In this document: positions 22,969-34,517 of the stretch, one piece after another
Numbering within the stretch: the stretch's first letter is position 1
Layout of the letters: every line of letters begins with the position of its first letter
DNA from: Lucinisca nassula
Lineage: Eukaryota; Mollusca; Bivalvia; Lucinida; Lucinidae
Direction: 5' to 3'
Length of the DNA stretch: 64,000 bases
Assembly (NCBI GenBank): GCA_963580285.1
Contig: OY757023.1
Location: 129,054,027-129,118,026, forward strand
Program-made: the position numbers and the translations under genes
The notes under the pieces: model-generated
Told to the model about the DNA's origin: nothing
The model's database searches: none
The model's input: only the letters and a program-made list of their open reading frames with translations

Positions 22969-23369
22969 TAGAGGATCTTACACGAGTGATCACGTTTTAT
23001 TGAATTTATTAAACGAGTTGAGGAAAAGGGACAAAATGCGAGGCTTTGCCGAGCATTTTACTCCTTTTCCTCAACGAGTTTAATAAATTCAATAATGGAT
23101 GAGCACGAATGCAAGATTCTATTTATCATATGACAATTTAAACGCATTTTATTCACGAATGTTTTACAAAAATGTCAATATTCCGTCATCAGTAAGCGCG
23201 ACGTTGTTAAGGACGTCACGGGGTGTATCTGTCTAATTTGCATATTTAATCCAGTAGTTAATTATCGAATTTACTACATGGCGTTATTACATTCTCAGAC
23301 GCGACGCAATATGATAAATGTAGTTTGTTATTATATTCTCAGACGCGACGTTATATGATAAATGTAGTT
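22969..23369 (+). repeat. Foldback repeat, family D, copy 2
   Basis: It is homologous to 20333-20704: the same TTGAATTTATTAAACGAGTT hairpin and the same CATATGATAAAT ends. The right end is duplicated (ATTCTCAGACGCGACG occurs twice within 50 bp). Confidence 0.8.
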
Positions 23370-23570
23370 AACGACATTGTTAGTTTTAAGCAACTGGGCT
23401 AAGACTGTTTGTATGCCAGTCGACACAAAACTAACAATACTGCAACACGTAGCATTCACTGTCGTCGTGCACGTGATTAACACTGACCAGTAGAGTTAAA
23501 CCCCTCGAAAAGTAATGGTTTTGCAGTCTCTTCCTGTTCAATAAACAGAGGGTATTGAAAATAGAACATT

Positions 23571-23833
23571 ACATTAACACACCCGTGCGCTAAAATGGCG
23601 TCTATCTTAACTCTGCAACAAACATTATTCAGATGATTTTTTTTTATTTATAGTCCAAATATAGATTGTGAGTGCTCGTTAGAACCGCCTCAATGGGGCG
23701 GTTCTAACGAGTACCCACAATCTATGTTTTTGAGCATGAATAAGGGAATTAATGAACACCCTCGTAAACCCCAGTTTTCTCTACAAAGTGGGGGTGAGAG
23801 GGGTGTTCATTTCACGGACTTGTCAACCTGATG
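23571..23833 (+). repeat. MITE subfamily M2
   Basis: It begins ACATTAACACACCCGTGCG, has a hairpin core at about 23669-23718 and ends TTCACGGACTTGTCAACCTGATG (last 16 bases are the variable M2 end). Confidence 0.8.
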
Positions 23834-23991
23834 ACAGGGCATAAGTTGATACAAAATGGGTAATTTAGTACTGTGTCAAGTCAGGTATACTCGATCGAAA
23901 TCATTTCAGATTTGGCGAACATGACATTGTGCAAGATTTACTGTGTGCTGGCTTAAGAAACAGTAGCCGGCCCTTATGCAATGGTGTCATT

Positions 23992-24230
23992 TGAGCCCCG
24001 CCAAGCGAATTTGTGTCTTCGAGCAATTCCGTCATGACAAATTTTAACTGCGCATGTCAAGCCGTTCAGAGGGGCCAGGGATATGGCTTTCTGTCTGAAG
24101 GTTCCTCTTGATTCACTGCTTGTATGAGCGAGCAGCGAAGGTTCTGGCGAGACTGCGCGGATGCGCAGGCTCGCCTGAACCTTCGTTGCTCGCATAGGCG
24201 ATAAGTACCAAAATCGCTTGACGGGGCCCA
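23992..24230 (+). repeat. MITE family F with GGGCCCCG ends, copy 1
   Basis: This is a 239-bp element. Its ends are GAGCCCCGCCAAGCGA and TCGCTTGACGGGGCCCA. An internal strong hairpin consists of GCGAGCAGCGAAGGTTCTGG paired with a complementary arm across GCGCGGATGCGC. A second copy at 27871 is about 95 percent alike. It is non-coding. Confidence 0.85.
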
Positions 24231-24767
24231 TTTTATTTAGCTCATCGCTGTGTTTACAGCTGACCTTTCACTTAAGGTCATGACCCGAACCAAGAAGGCA
24301 TGTTCGGGGTCACAGCGAAACAGCAACCTGTGAATGGTCTGACATATATTTAGTCAAATAAAGCGTCACAAATCCGAGAAAAAAAGTTTTGTTTTTGTCC
24401 GCTTGTTTTTCCAGAAGGTAGACAAAATTTAAAATAACAAATCGAATGCCCCTCAAACAGTCTAGATTATATTTTTCCAAGCTGTAATTAATAATGCATA
24501 TTTTATAAACGTGAGTTTGAGTCACTCAACCACAAAGATTTACTATCTAAAACTCACTCAACTTTGGTCAACATACAATCCCTTCTTCACCACAAAACAT
24601 AGCCGCAGCCTGGGCCACACCCGTTGCAAAAATGCGATTACAAGCCAAACAGCTTTGGGACTGTGAAACTTCGTTTAAGAGATAGTTTGAGTGAGTGCAG
24701 GTTAATCTTAGCGTCTGGCCAGAAAAATTACGGCCTGTCTTTGCGCTATTATATAAGATATAGGTAT
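24231..24767. other. No recognised feature
   Basis: A/T-rich sequence with no gene or family repeat recognised. Confidence 0.5.
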
Positions 24768-24832
24768 GTTGTGTATACTCATTAGAATCGCCTCACAGAG
24801 GCGATTCTAATGCGTGTATACAGCATACATTT
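24768..24832. repeat. Perfect hairpin related to the M1/M2 core
   Basis: TGTATACTCATTAGAATCGC, then CTCACAGAG, then the complementary arm ending TATACAGCATACA. This follows the M core pattern with a G-to-A change in both arms (GAATCGCC/GGCGATTC), so the complementarity is kept. Confidence 0.75.
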
Positions 24833-24919
24833 TCTAGACTGAAGAAGAAAAAAATCTCCCCAATAATCTCTCAATATTTCATAACCCGTTACAGGCGGGA
24901 ACCCCCTAAAGGGGTACCT

Positions 24920-24990
24920 TGGCAAAGAGTGCAGGCCCAGATCAGACGCCGCAGAACGCAACGTCTGATCAGGGCCTGCACGTTTTGCTA
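24920..24990. repeat. Hairpin family E copy
   Basis: GCAGGCCCAGATCAGACGCC, then a short loop, then CGTCTGATCAGGGCCTGCAC. The stem is nearly perfect. Confidence 0.8.
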
Positions 24991-25093
24991 ACAGAATTTT
25001 CTGTGATAAATAGAAAAAAAAAACACGAAAAATAGGCCTGACACCCCTTATATGACAAATTGACCTGTCCACTATATAGCAACAGAAGAGTCC

Positions 25094-25451
25094 ACTAGCA
25101 TACAATACCGGCCCCGATAGCTCAGTTGGTAGAGTTCCCGCTCCGGGGAACGGGAGGTCACGGGTTCGATCCCAGGCCGCGACATACCAAAGTCGTTAAA
25201 AATGGTACTAGCTGCTCCTCGCTTGGCACTCAGATTTACGGGGTAGAGCTAAGACTGGTCAACCCAGTGTCAGGATAATGTGACTGGGTGTGGTATGATG
25301 TAATGTGTCTGGGACATGATACTTCAGTGAGGCAGCACTATAAAAGTGTGCATTGAGCTCCCTGTCGCAACCAGACACCGTCGTGATATGACTGAAAAAT
25401 TGTTGAAAGCGACGTTAAACCCGAATTGAAACACACACACTAGCATACAAT
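25094..25451 (+). repeat. tRNA-derived SINE family A, full copy with 13-bp target duplication
   Basis: The body is 25107-25438, flanked by ACTAGCATACAAT at 25094-25106 and 25439-25451. The 5' part is tRNA-like, with an A box (TAGCTCAGTTGG) and a B box (GGTTCGATCCC). It is followed by a conserved central part (GTCGCAACCAGACACCGTCG) and the 3' end AGCGACGTTAAACCCGAATT plus an AC-rich tail. RNA polymerase III transcription is expected from the boxes. A 5'-truncated copy is at 46896. Confidence 0.92.
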
Positions 25452-26158
25452 GGGTTAAGTCTAAGAACGGGTCCGGCACTCAAGGTTCGGCTCATCTGTG
25501 GTATACATGCACAAACGTCGGAGCTGTGACAAAAGAAAATGACTGATCCAGTTCCAATTTTATAGTAGCCAGACTTGGTTTATTTGTTTTGCAATCAAAC
25601 CCTGTGTCAATGCATTCCTAGGTCATCGAGCCGGTCAGTTTCGCTATTAACACTCTTTCGCCAGAAACTGACAACTGCTCCTCTTGAATCAGCTAAAGGG
25701 AGAGAATGACAGTAGAAAAGATTTCATGATAAATATCCAGGAAAGTATGTTGCCAACTCGGCCGGTATCGAACCAGCGGCCTCACGATCGACAGTCAGAT
25801 GAGCATCCGACTAAGTTACTATCAAGGCCTTCACAATTTACCAATGCCCTATTTTATGACCCTATTGCATTGTATAAACAAAACTGTAACCTTCATAAAA
25901 TTGTTATATAAACGTGACTTTGAGTCATTCACCCACATACGTTTAAATCGCAAAAAAAGCTGGTCATCACCCAAATATGGTTTGTTTTGACAAAACCGGC
26001 TTTATCTCCCGAGGCTGACATATCTATGCAATATTATGCCCCCTCCCACCCCACCCCCCACACACAAAACACACAACTGACACACCCAGTCTGTGCATGT
26101 TTTGAGAAGAGGCACGTAAACTTTAACCAGTTTTTATATGAACAGAATCTTTCTGCCG
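25452..26158. other. tRNA-like fragment, otherwise unassigned
   Basis: Minus-strand 25745-25815 contains GGTTCGATACCGGCCGAG, a B box with a T-stem-like context, preceded by ATGCTCATCTGACTGTCGAT. It looks like a degraded tRNA-derived repeat. The rest holds no recognised gene. Confidence 0.4.
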
Positions 26159-26420
26159 GTTTGTTTGTTTGATCGATGTTTAACGTCCCCCTCAACACTA
26201 TGTAGATAATTTTGTATTTTACCCGACATTGAGATGAAATGTCATCTCAAGCCCTGCCGCCCAGTGAAACATACAGGGTTTATCTGCATGGTACGAAGCA
26301 CACCCTTCTGCCTGGGCAGGCTTTACCCTCTAAGCCGTTTACCAGTAGGCATGTGCTGTCAGTTTCAGCTTTGTGTTGCAGTCAAAACTGTTTCTCCAAG
26401 CCCGATGGGCGGGGGCCCTG
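26159..26420 (-). repeat. SINE family C
   Basis: Reverse copy: the tail GTTTGTTTGTTTGATC, then GTTTAACGTCCCC at the left and CCCGATGGGCGGGGGCC at the right. About 40 bp of the 3' body is deleted. Confidence 0.85.
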
Positions 26421-26499
26421 ACTGTAGATAGCAGGATCAACTTCAAAGTCGAGGTTGAGTTAGTTTCAAAAATTTGATTTAAAAATGGTAAAGCTGTTG

Positions 26500-26567
26500 T
26501 CAAACAGTGGAGGTCCTAATCAGACGCCGCAAAAAGGCGCGTCTGATCTGGGCCTGCACTTTTTGAC
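26500..26567. repeat. Hairpin family E copy
   Basis: CAAACAGTGGAGGTCC, then AATCAGACGCCGC, a short loop, and GCGCGTCTGATCTGGGCC. The stem is nearly complete. Confidence 0.75.
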
Positions 26568-26637
26568 AGTATGCCCGCTCGATGCGGTGGTCCCAATGTA
26601 CACACATCGCCCAAAAAACAAACGACCCTCTAAAACC

Positions 26638-26947
26638 CTACTGTTATAAAGTAAGACTGGGGTATATATTATTTTTCCTTTTCCTGCTAAAACATTGATC
26701 GTGGGTACTCGTTAGAACCGCCTCGTCGAGGCGGTTTTAACGAGAACCTACAATCTATGTTTAGAGCAGAAATATGAAAATTATCGGATTTTTTTATCGG
26801 AAATTTTTCATTTTCTAACGAGTGCCCACATTCTATATTTTAGAGCAGAAATAAGAAAAAATAAGGTTTACCCCTGTAAACCCCAGTTTTACAATACAAA
26901 AGTGAGGCCCAAGGGGGTCAAAATTATTTAGGCGTGATTTCGTGATG
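26638..26947 (-). repeat. MITE subfamily M1, degraded
   Basis: A hairpin core at 26701-26752 is followed by GAGCAGAAATAAGAAAAAAT and the CCCTGTAAACCCCAGTTTTA arm, ending GTGATTTCGTGATG. Part of the right arm is duplicated (GAGCAGAAAT twice). Confidence 0.75.
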
Positions 26948-27189
26948 GGCCCGTCAATGTTGGACGATAAGGCCGATTTTGGTTAGTCCACAGCAGTCAT
27001 GCCGACATTTTATCCGGTTAGAAGAAACATCAAAGTATTGGTCTGTGTTCTTTAGAAAATCTCTGGTCATGGGCCGTGCATGGTTGCAAAAAGCTGGTTC
27101 TTGTTCTTAGAGAGATCAATCCCCACCCCCACCCCCTCAACCCCCCCCCCCATACACACACACAAAATGACGTTTTCCGATGTTGGGTC

Positions 27190-27255
27190 ACTGGCAAACA
27201 ATGCAGACCCGATGCCGCAGAACCCGGCGTTTGATCAGGCACTTATTGTCAGCAA
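27190..27255. repeat. Hairpin family E copy, degraded
   Basis: GCAAACAATGCAGACCCGAT, then GCCGCAGAACCCGGC and TTTGATCAGGCAC. The pairing is weakened by substitutions. Confidence 0.6.
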
Positions 27256-27289
27256 AAAAATTCAGCCTTTTTAAAACCAACTGCAAGGC

Positions 27290-27540
27290 CCGTCAATGTT
27301 GGGTGATAAAAAATATGTCGAAATTTTGTCATCAAAAAACGAAATTTAAAAAAAACAACAACAAAAAACGGATAAATATTTCATATTCCTGCTAAAAAAA
27401 CAACAAAAAAAAAAAAAAAAAAGCAAAAACAACAACACAGATTGTGGGTACGCGTTGGGCGGTTCTAACGAGTAGCCACAATCTATAACCCTGTAAACAC
27501 GTGTTAAGAGTGTCAAACATATAGCCGTGTTTTCGTGATG
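27290..27540 (-). repeat. MITE subfamily M1, degraded
   Basis: A truncated core (GGGCGGTTCTAACGAGTAG) and CACAATCTATAACC are followed by the terminal GTGTTTTCGTGATG. The left half is replaced by A-rich sequence (27340-27430). Confidence 0.65.
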
Positions 27541-27870
27541 TCATTAGAAAATCTCTGTCTTTCTTTAGTCGCAGGCCGTGCAAAGCTGCAAAACTGCTGC
27601 TTTCTGACAACCTGGTACCCAACTTCCTGCCATAATTCCATTCAGTACAAAAGGAACAAGAAGAAAGTAGAAAAAAAAAACTTTCTTCCCTTGCGAAATG
27701 CCAGTTATATAATATTATATTTTGGTTTGACGACGTTGCTTCCAATTTTGAGATGAAATGCCATTATAAGATTCTTTTGTCACGAAAGACACTGGGCCAC
27801 TTCATCTTAATCAGATTTCGTGGTTGGAAAACACGCATCGCGCAGATGCTTAAAACAGACTAGATACATA
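27541..27870. other. No recognised feature
   Basis: No gene or family repeat is recognised. Confidence 0.5.
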
Positions 27871-28108
27871 TGGGCCCCGCCAAGCGAATTTGGGTCTTCG
27901 AGCATTCCGTCATGACAAATTTTAACTGCGCATGCCCAGCCATTCAGAGGGGCCAGGGATATGGCTTTCTGTCTGAAGGTTCCTCTTGATTCACTGCTTG
28001 TATGAGCGAGCAGCGAAGGTTCTGGCGAGACTGCGCGGATGCGCAGGCTCGCCTGAACCTTCGCTGCTCGCATAGGCGATAAGTACCAAAATCGCTTGAC
28101 GGGGCCCA
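27871..28108 (+). repeat. MITE family F, copy 2
   Basis: TGGGCCCCGCCAAGCGA at the left and its complement at the right. It has the same internal hairpin as 23992-24230. The flanks (ACATA/TATATG) hint at a short A/T target. Confidence 0.88.
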
Positions 28109-28339
28109 TATATGAGCACTTTAGTCTGTGCAGTGTCTTAAGAAAGAAAAACTTTTGTTTCACATCTTTACTTTCAACAGGTTAGTTTTCAATTTTAGGT
28201 TCGTCTGGTTGGTTTCATTTGTAGTAAGTCTTGTTAGAATTCCTGTACCACAAACAAACAGTGTTGACCCCGATCATGCCGCATTCTTGGTCCAATGCCA
28301 TTTTTGTCACCTTTTCAAATTAAAGGTTCTGCAATCACA

Positions 28340-28500
28340 GCTCCAAGCTGATGAATATATTTTCTTGTTTTATATTGCTAAACACAGGTTGTTGGTGTTC
28401 GTTAGAACCGCCTCATAGAGGCGGTTCTAACGTGTGCCCCCAACCTATGGCTGGGACAGGAATAAGAAAAGCAATGCCGAGTATCTAATGTGGTGTTTTG
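28340..28500. repeat. Hairpin core of an M-type MITE
   Basis: GTTCGTTAGAACCGCCTC, then ATAG, then GAGGCGGTTCTAACGTGTGC at 28391-28440. It sits within degraded arms and neither terminus is preserved. Confidence 0.7.
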
Positions 28501-28984
28501 GCAAGGTGACCACTACTACATGTTTTACTGTATATGAAATTCGGTTACTGTGGTTGTACAAGGTGACGTCGGATCAGGGCGCGGTATTCTATTGCAAGTT
28601 ATGACATGCAAGACAGGTGCGCTTTCACATGTTATGTGAATGAAAAACAATTTTTTATCATTCAGCACACCCGTACTGCTTGTATCATTAATTGACTGTT
28701 ACTGAATGGCAGTCGTAGAGAAAACATGCCTATGATGATGGGCGACCAATAAAGACGTGGGCCCCGGCATGCGCATTCGAAATTATTCCCACACCGTTGT
28801 TATACCGTGTCATTCTTAAAGGCGCCAAGCTGAATTTGCAGCCGACATTATTTTTATCGCAACCGATATTATTTGTTTCTTTATTTCTCAGTGTTGTTCA
28901 GGCTTGACATTTCTTGTGAAGCGTCTGCCTGGCGAAGATTCACACGAAATGTCAAACCTGATATTAAATATATAAACAAATAGT
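28501..28984. other. No gene; imperfect foldback near 28900
   Basis: GGCTTGACATTTCTTGTGAA at 28901 pairs with TTCACACGAAATGTCAAACC at about 28940. This is a small foldback of unknown family. Confidence 0.5.
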
Positions 28985-29190
28985 TGAGAACAGCCGTGTG
29001 GGACTATTCACCTTATTTGCATTATCTGCTGGTTCCTAGTCTGAAGGTTATCAGTGTTGGAAAAACAGGTAACCAGACCCCCCTGACCTTCAAATGTCAG
29101 GGGGGTCTGTTTACCTGTTTTTCCAATATTGATAATGTGCAAGCTGGGAACCAGCAAATAATGCAAATATGGTGAATAATCCTGAAACAT
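28985..29190. repeat. Foldback element with long perfect stem
   Basis: GGACTATTCACCTTATTTGC is matched by the complement at about 29150-29180. The inner stem AGGGGGGTCTG is matched by CAGACCCCCCT. The element is about 200 bp with no coding capacity. Confidence 0.8.
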
Positions 29191-29424
29191 TTGTACTTTG
29201 TTGGGTGATAAAAGGGGCACATGGCCGGCTTTCGCGTGAAGCGACTTTTATATTATTGCTTTTTAATCTCGAACCTTTCCAACAAAGAAAAGTACCACCT
29301 TCGGTGTATAGATTTATGAATGGAATTATCAGCATGCCACTGGGAAATTGCAGTTTATTACCAAATATACTCTGATAAAAGACTGCAGTGCATGATTGAT
29401 AACAGCGTTAGTGATGACACGGTC
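29191..29424. other. No recognised feature
   Basis: No gene or family repeat is recognised. Confidence 0.5.
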
Positions 29425-29703
29425 CATTACGATAACACACCCGTGCGACACTGTGTATTTTTCCCATCTGCAAAATGGTTACTTTTCTGATGAAAATTCG
29501 TGATATTTTTGTTATTTATACTGTAAACATAGGTTATGGGTGCTCGTTAGAACCGCCTCGTTGAGGCGGTTCTAACGAGTACCCACAACCTATGTCTAGG
29601 AGCAGAAAGAAGAGAAATGACGAATACCCCTGTAAACCCCAGTTATCTCTATATAAAGTGGGGTTTAAGGGGGTGTTCAATTCACGGACATGTTCACGTG
29701 ATG
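29425..29703 (+). repeat. MITE subfamily M2, complete
   Basis: It begins CATTACGATAACACACCCGT, has a core at 29538-29588 and ends CACGGACATGTTCACGTGATG (final 16 bases are the M2 right end). It is 279 bp long. A second complete copy in reverse orientation follows 174 bp downstream. Confidence 0.88.
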
Positions 29704-29877
29704 CGTTTACTATGGCTTTTGGGTCCCTTTGGAAAGTACAAGTGAAAGCAATGATCAAGATAACGAATAGTTAGCTTTTTTAAATCTTGAAATTGAATAT
29801 AGGATCGACCCATTAGGTCGTTGGTCCGTTCGTCCGTCACTTACATGCGGGACAAATATTAGCCACAAATTGTGACA

Positions 29878-30150
29878 CATCACGCTAACAAGTCCGTGAA
29901 ATGAACAACCCGTACACCCCACTTTATATAGAGAAAACAGGGGTTTACGGGGGTTTATTTTCCTTATTTCTGCTCCTAGACATAGGTTGTGGGTACTCGT
30001 TAGAACCGCCTCAATGAGGCGGTTCTAACGAGCACCCACAACCTATGTTTGCTTTATAAATAAGGAAAATATCATCGAGTTTCGTCAGAAAAGTAGCCAT
30101 TTTGGAGATGTGAAAATTGCACTATGTCACACGGGTGTGTTAACGTAATG
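29878..30150 (-). repeat. MITE subfamily M2, complete, reverse
   Basis: It begins CATCACGCTAACAAGTCCGT and ends ACACGGGTGTGTTAACGTAATG (last 16 bases are the M2 left end in reverse). The core is at 29989-30038. Together with 29425-29703 it makes a large inverted pair. Confidence 0.88.
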
Positions 30151-30458
30151 TAAATTTATTCATTATCACGCTAGACAACGAAAATGAACATAAAAGTGAT
30201 AAAAAATCAATCTTTTACCGGTAATTTTAATATTATTATATATATATTTTGCACCAAATTAATATTGGTCAATTTCAAAGCAGAACCAAATGAGTATTAA
30301 AAACACACCTTCCCTTATTGGGGGTCTGTTAAACGTTACAGGAAAACATCTACTTTGTGCGTAGTTTAACTTTATTGGTCAGTGGAAGTCACGTGGTCAA
30401 CAGCAGTAAAGTTGCTGCTTTATCATTGTAAACAAATCATTAGTGTAAATAAACCTTA
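30151..30458. other. No recognised feature
   Basis: A/T-rich sequence; nothing recognised. Confidence 0.5.
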
Positions 30459-30722
30459 ACCCGACATTGAGATTAAATGACATCTCAAGCCGTACCGTCC
30501 ATATAAACCTCTAGGGTTTAAGGAGCGGGTCGACTCGCATCACATTTCCGGGGAGGCTAAGACCTAAGCACCATGCAGCCCAATATATTTCTCCAAGCCC
30601 TGATGGGCAGGGCGCGCCTGGACAGGCCGAGACGTTCTAAGCGGTTTACCAGCGCTCAAGTGCAGTTGGTTTCAGCTCTGCGTGGAATTACCATGCAGCC
30701 CAGCCCGGTGGGCGGCGGCTAG
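30459..30722 (-). repeat. SINE family C, rearranged
   Basis: It has CCCGACATTGAGATTAAATG and two partial copies of the 5' part (CCCTGATGGGCAGGG and CCCGGTGGGCGGCGG). It lacks the GACGTTAAAC tail. Confidence 0.75.
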
Positions 30723-30756
30723 CCTTCAGAAATAAAGATCAGACACATAAGAATGA

Positions 30757-31057
30757 TTTGTTTGTTTGTTTGATTTAAGGTTTAACATCCCCATCAACAC
30801 TGTAAAGGTCATTTTGGAGACGTTGCTTCCAATTTTGTGGGACTTTTACCCGACATTGAGATAAAATGACATCTCATGCCCTGTCGCCCAATGAACCCAA
30901 TAGGGTTTATAAGCATGGACGGACCGACTCGCACCCCTTTACCTCGGCAGGTTTAGATCCTCTGCGCGGTTTACCAGTACTCGTTTGCGATCGGTTTCAG
31001 CTCTGCGTGGAAGCATCATGCACCCATCTATTTCTTCAAGCCCCGATGGGCGGGGGC
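30757..31057 (-). repeat. SINE family C, full length
   Basis: A TTTGTTTGTTTGTTTGAT tail, the complement of GACGTTAAAC (here GTTTAACATC), a full body and CCCGATGGGCGGGGGC. Confidence 0.88.
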
Positions 31058-31485
31058 GAAAATGAAGCATCATTTAATCTGGTTCAGAATGCAAGCCTTG
31101 ATAAAAGACATTCTAAAACAATAAAAGCCAACCCTAAAATAAGTGCGAAAATTTTTCAGCAGACATAGATGACTTTTTTTTTCTTTTTTTACATCACGAC
31201 ATTGACAGTGACGTATAAACGAGGATATTCACATCCGATTTATGAATGAACCTATCCTACCTCCCACGCAAGAATGACAGTCGACCGAGAGGTTACTGAA
31301 GGGAAACGTATTAAATTTTTCATGAGGACGTGGTTATTGCAATGAATTCTTCAATAAATTCAATAAAAGAATTTGCTCCTTTGCTCCTAGGGAGCAAATT
31401 CTTTTATTTGAAGAGTACAAATTCATTTATATATTGATGAGTCCTAAGTTATTGAAGAGTAGACCCCATTTCGTTTGATGGCTCA
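31058..31485. repeat. Palindromic repeat around 31350-31450
   Basis: AATAAAAGAATTTGCTCC, then TTTGCTCCTA, then GGAGCAAATTCTTTTATTTG form a strong hairpin at about 31360-31405, with weaker outer pairing. The rest of the stretch holds no recognised gene. Confidence 0.7.
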
Positions 31486-31797
31486 GTTTGTTTGTTTGAT
31501 TTGAGGTTTAACGTCCCCGTCAACAATGTATAGGTCATTTTGGAGACGTTGCTTCCAATTTTGTGGGACTTTTACCCGACATTGAGATGAAATGACATCT
31601 CAAGCCCTGCCGCCCAATGAAACCAATATGGTTTATAAGCATGGACGGTCCGACTCGCACTGCTTTGCTCACACTGCTTTTGGCAGGCTTAGATCCTCTA
31701 AGCGGTTTACCAGTACCCGTGTGCGGTCGGTTTCAGCTCTGCGTGGAAGCATCATGCAGCCCGTCTATTTCTTCAAGCCCCGATGGGCGGGGGCGGT
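31486..31797 (-). repeat. SINE family C, full length
   Basis: The tail GTTTGTTTGTTTGATTTG, then GGTTTAACGTCCCCGTC, a full body and CCCGATGGGCGGGGGC. Confidence 0.9.
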
Positions 31798-31815
31798 TGA
31801 GGGCTCAGTAAAGGT

Positions 31816-32053
<238 letters not shown>

Positions 32054-32255
32054 GTGATCCAAATCGTATCTATTCATCTTATTCATGATGCGGTTGTAAA
32101 TCATTTAGTGATAATTTCACACTGGTTACCGCGGTACAGCAAACGCGACTGGGTATGTAACGAACGCTATTCACGGAAATGTTTGTGACGGGGTACAATG
32201 TTTCCTTTATTTTGTCGGAAATATCACGAGTTGCGTTTTGCTGTTGGTATTTGGA

Positions 32256-32478
32256 TGTTTGTTTTGTTTGTTTGATTTGAGGTTTTACGTCTTAGTCAAT
32301 ACTATTTAGGTCATTTTGGAGACGTTGCTTTCCAATTTTCTGGGCCTTTGATCCGACATTGAGATGACATGACAGCTCAAGAAATCAATATGGTTTATAT
32401 GCATGGACGGTCCGATTCGCAATCCATTTTCCTGGGCAGGCTTCGACATTCTAAGCGGTTTACCAGTACCCATTCACT
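32256..32478 (-). repeat. SINE family C, partial
   Basis: The tail GTTTTGTTTGTTTGATTTG and body extend to GGTTTACCAGTACCC. The 5' quarter is missing. Confidence 0.8.
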
Positions 32479-33290
32479 ATCTTGAAACGAGGGTACAACT
32501 TTCCACGGATCATGTGTTGTGTCTGGTACACAAAACATGGAACAGATGGTACACGGATGTGGAAACCCAAATCTTTTTACCCATTGCAAGCGCCATTTTT
32601 AAAGAATTAGCAAAGAAGACAGGTACATATCTGCCGTTTGTAAAAATGCAAAACCAACCGTATATGCTTGAACATTCCGAAAATAGAAATTGTTTTGGGC
32701 TGTAAGGTGTGTTCGCTGACATTTCCTATGGCTGAGTGCCAGTGCATATATGACATGAAGACAACTTCGTTTTGCAGCAGACGCACAATAAACAGTCGCT
32801 TTGACTAAAAAAATGCACGTGAGATAAAGAATAACCATCACGAGCAAATGTCGGAACGACCGTTCATATGAGCAAAACCAACTTCATTGAGACAACACTC
32901 ACAGTACAATCACAAATGTGTTAGTACAGAAGTTACTGAAAATAGTTTGTGCATCTACATAGTCTGGTCGATGAAAGCAATTAGAGTTTTGCGAGCAACA
33001 AAAGACTTATTCGTTATATCAATACAGGAACTGGTAGTGATCTTGGCCTCAGTATGCGGATTTGAGTCTTTCCTGGTTACGCATATTGTAGTGAAGGATA
33101 CCAATTCCTTAGCCCCTGTTTACTAGGTTATAAAAGTCGGCAATTCTCACGTGTTTGATCCTAAGGCGTTTGATGTACACTTGTTGGACGTCATGTATGC
33201 TGTCGTTAAGATCTTGCACGTAACGTGACGTCTGTAAATGCCACAATAATTTCATTACAATATTGCGGACGTACATTTGTAAGCAATGGA
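32479..33290. other. No recognised feature
   Basis: About 800 bp with only short open frames that show no domain. No family repeat is recognised. Confidence 0.5.
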
Positions 33291-33571
33291 CATCTCGTGA
33301 ACGAATCCGGGAAAAGAGAACCCCCTAACCCCACTTTATATAGAGAAAACTGGGGTTTACGGGGGTAAACATTATTTTCCTTATTTTTGCTCCAAGACAT
33401 AGGTTGTGGGTACTCGTTAGAACCGTCTCAAAGAGGCGATTCTAACGAGCACCCAAAACCTATGTTTGGAGTATAAATAAGAAAAACATCACACATTTTC
33501 ATCAGAAAAAAAATGCATTTTTTTCGAGGTTTGAAAAATGCGCTATATCACACGGATGTGTTATCGTAATG
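33291..33571 (-). repeat. MITE subfamily M2
   Basis: It begins CATCTCGTGAACGAATCCGG, has a core at 33408-33456 (GAACCGTCTC/GAGGCGATTC) and ends CACACGGATGTGTTATCGTAATG (last 15 bases are the M2 terminus in reverse). Confidence 0.82.
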
Positions 33572-33957
33572 GAAGTGATTGCTTTATTAATCAAAGAACT
33601 GAGAATACTGGATTCTCTGCAAAAGTATCTGTAAAAGTTAATGCCATATTTCTGCAGCTATGCAAAATAACCACCCAAGGAGATTAGGATTTTGGCTAAA
33701 ACAAAGCATTTTCTACGTCATCAATTTCTGTAGCGTTCGTTGTATCCAGTCGCGTTTGTTGTATCGCGATGACTTTTGTGAATTTGCTCCACTATATTCT
33801 GCTGTCACGCTTTTGGCACGTTTTATTATCTTTTTTTTCCCAATTCATTTGGTTTCTTTGGTTTCACTTTGTGTTTAGCGTACCGTATTTTATCTTGTTC
33901 TGGTAATTTGTAATTCACTTATTTGAGCCGATAGCTAATCAGAGGTAGGTACAACGG
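33572..33957. other. No recognised feature
   Basis: No gene or family repeat is recognised. Confidence 0.5.
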
Positions 33958-34062
33958 GGGTCTCCGGAGAATCCGTTGCGGATGTGAGGCTCGAACCACA
34001 GCCGTGGAAAACCCAATGATAAAGAGTTAGCGCTTTTACCAGATAGGCCACGGAGGCCCATT
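33958..34062 (-). repeat. tRNA-derived repeat, minus strand
   Basis: The reverse complement reads GGCCTCCGTGGCCTATCTGG, then GTGGTTCGAGCCTCACATCC. These are A-box-like (TGGCCTATCTGG) and B-box (GGTTCGAGCC) elements at tRNA-like spacing. No proper acceptor stem is formed, so it is a SINE head or pseudogene rather than a tRNA gene. A shorter relative may lie near 40080-40110. Confidence 0.5.
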
Positions 34063-34077
34063 AGTTATAGTAACAAT

Positions 34078-34210
34078 CAAGTAATAAACAACCCTGTAAC
34101 CCCCACTTTATATAGGGAAATGAGGAGTTTAGAGAGATATACATTTTTGCCCGTATATTTTTTCTCAAAACATTGAGTGTGGGTATTATAACCGCCTAAA
34201 TGAGGTTTTC
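34078..34210. repeat. M2 MITE relic
   Basis: The CCCCACTTTATATAGGGAAA arm and a decayed core (GTGGGTATTATAACCGCC) are present. The termini are lost. Confidence 0.6.
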
Positions 34211-34247
34211 ATATCTGTAGATATCTAAAATATTGATATTTTCTTTA

Positions 34248-34517
34248 CATCACGATAAACACGCCTATATAATTTTGACCCTCTTGAACCCCAGTTTTAT
34301 ATAGTAAAACTGGGGTTTTCAAGGGTAAACCTTATTTTTCTTATTTCTACTCTAAACTATAGATTGTGGGTACTCGATAGAACCGCCTCGATGAGGCGGT
34401 TCTAACGAGTACCCATAATCTATATTTTGAGCAGAAATAAAAAAAATATCAAAAATTTTCTTCTTAAAATTTTCATTTTTTTTTCAGCGATATAGGTTAC
34501 AATGTATATAGGAAGAG
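34248..34517 (+). repeat. MITE subfamily M1, right end interrupted
   Basis: It begins CATCACGATAAACACGCC, has a core at 34365-34415 and a right arm to ACAATGTATATAGG, where a 43-bp palindromic minisatellite takes over. Confidence 0.82.

Noticed and set aside
33958..34062. Functional tRNA gene on the minus strand
   Set aside because: A- and B-box-like words are present, but the acceptor and anticodon stems do not pair properly.
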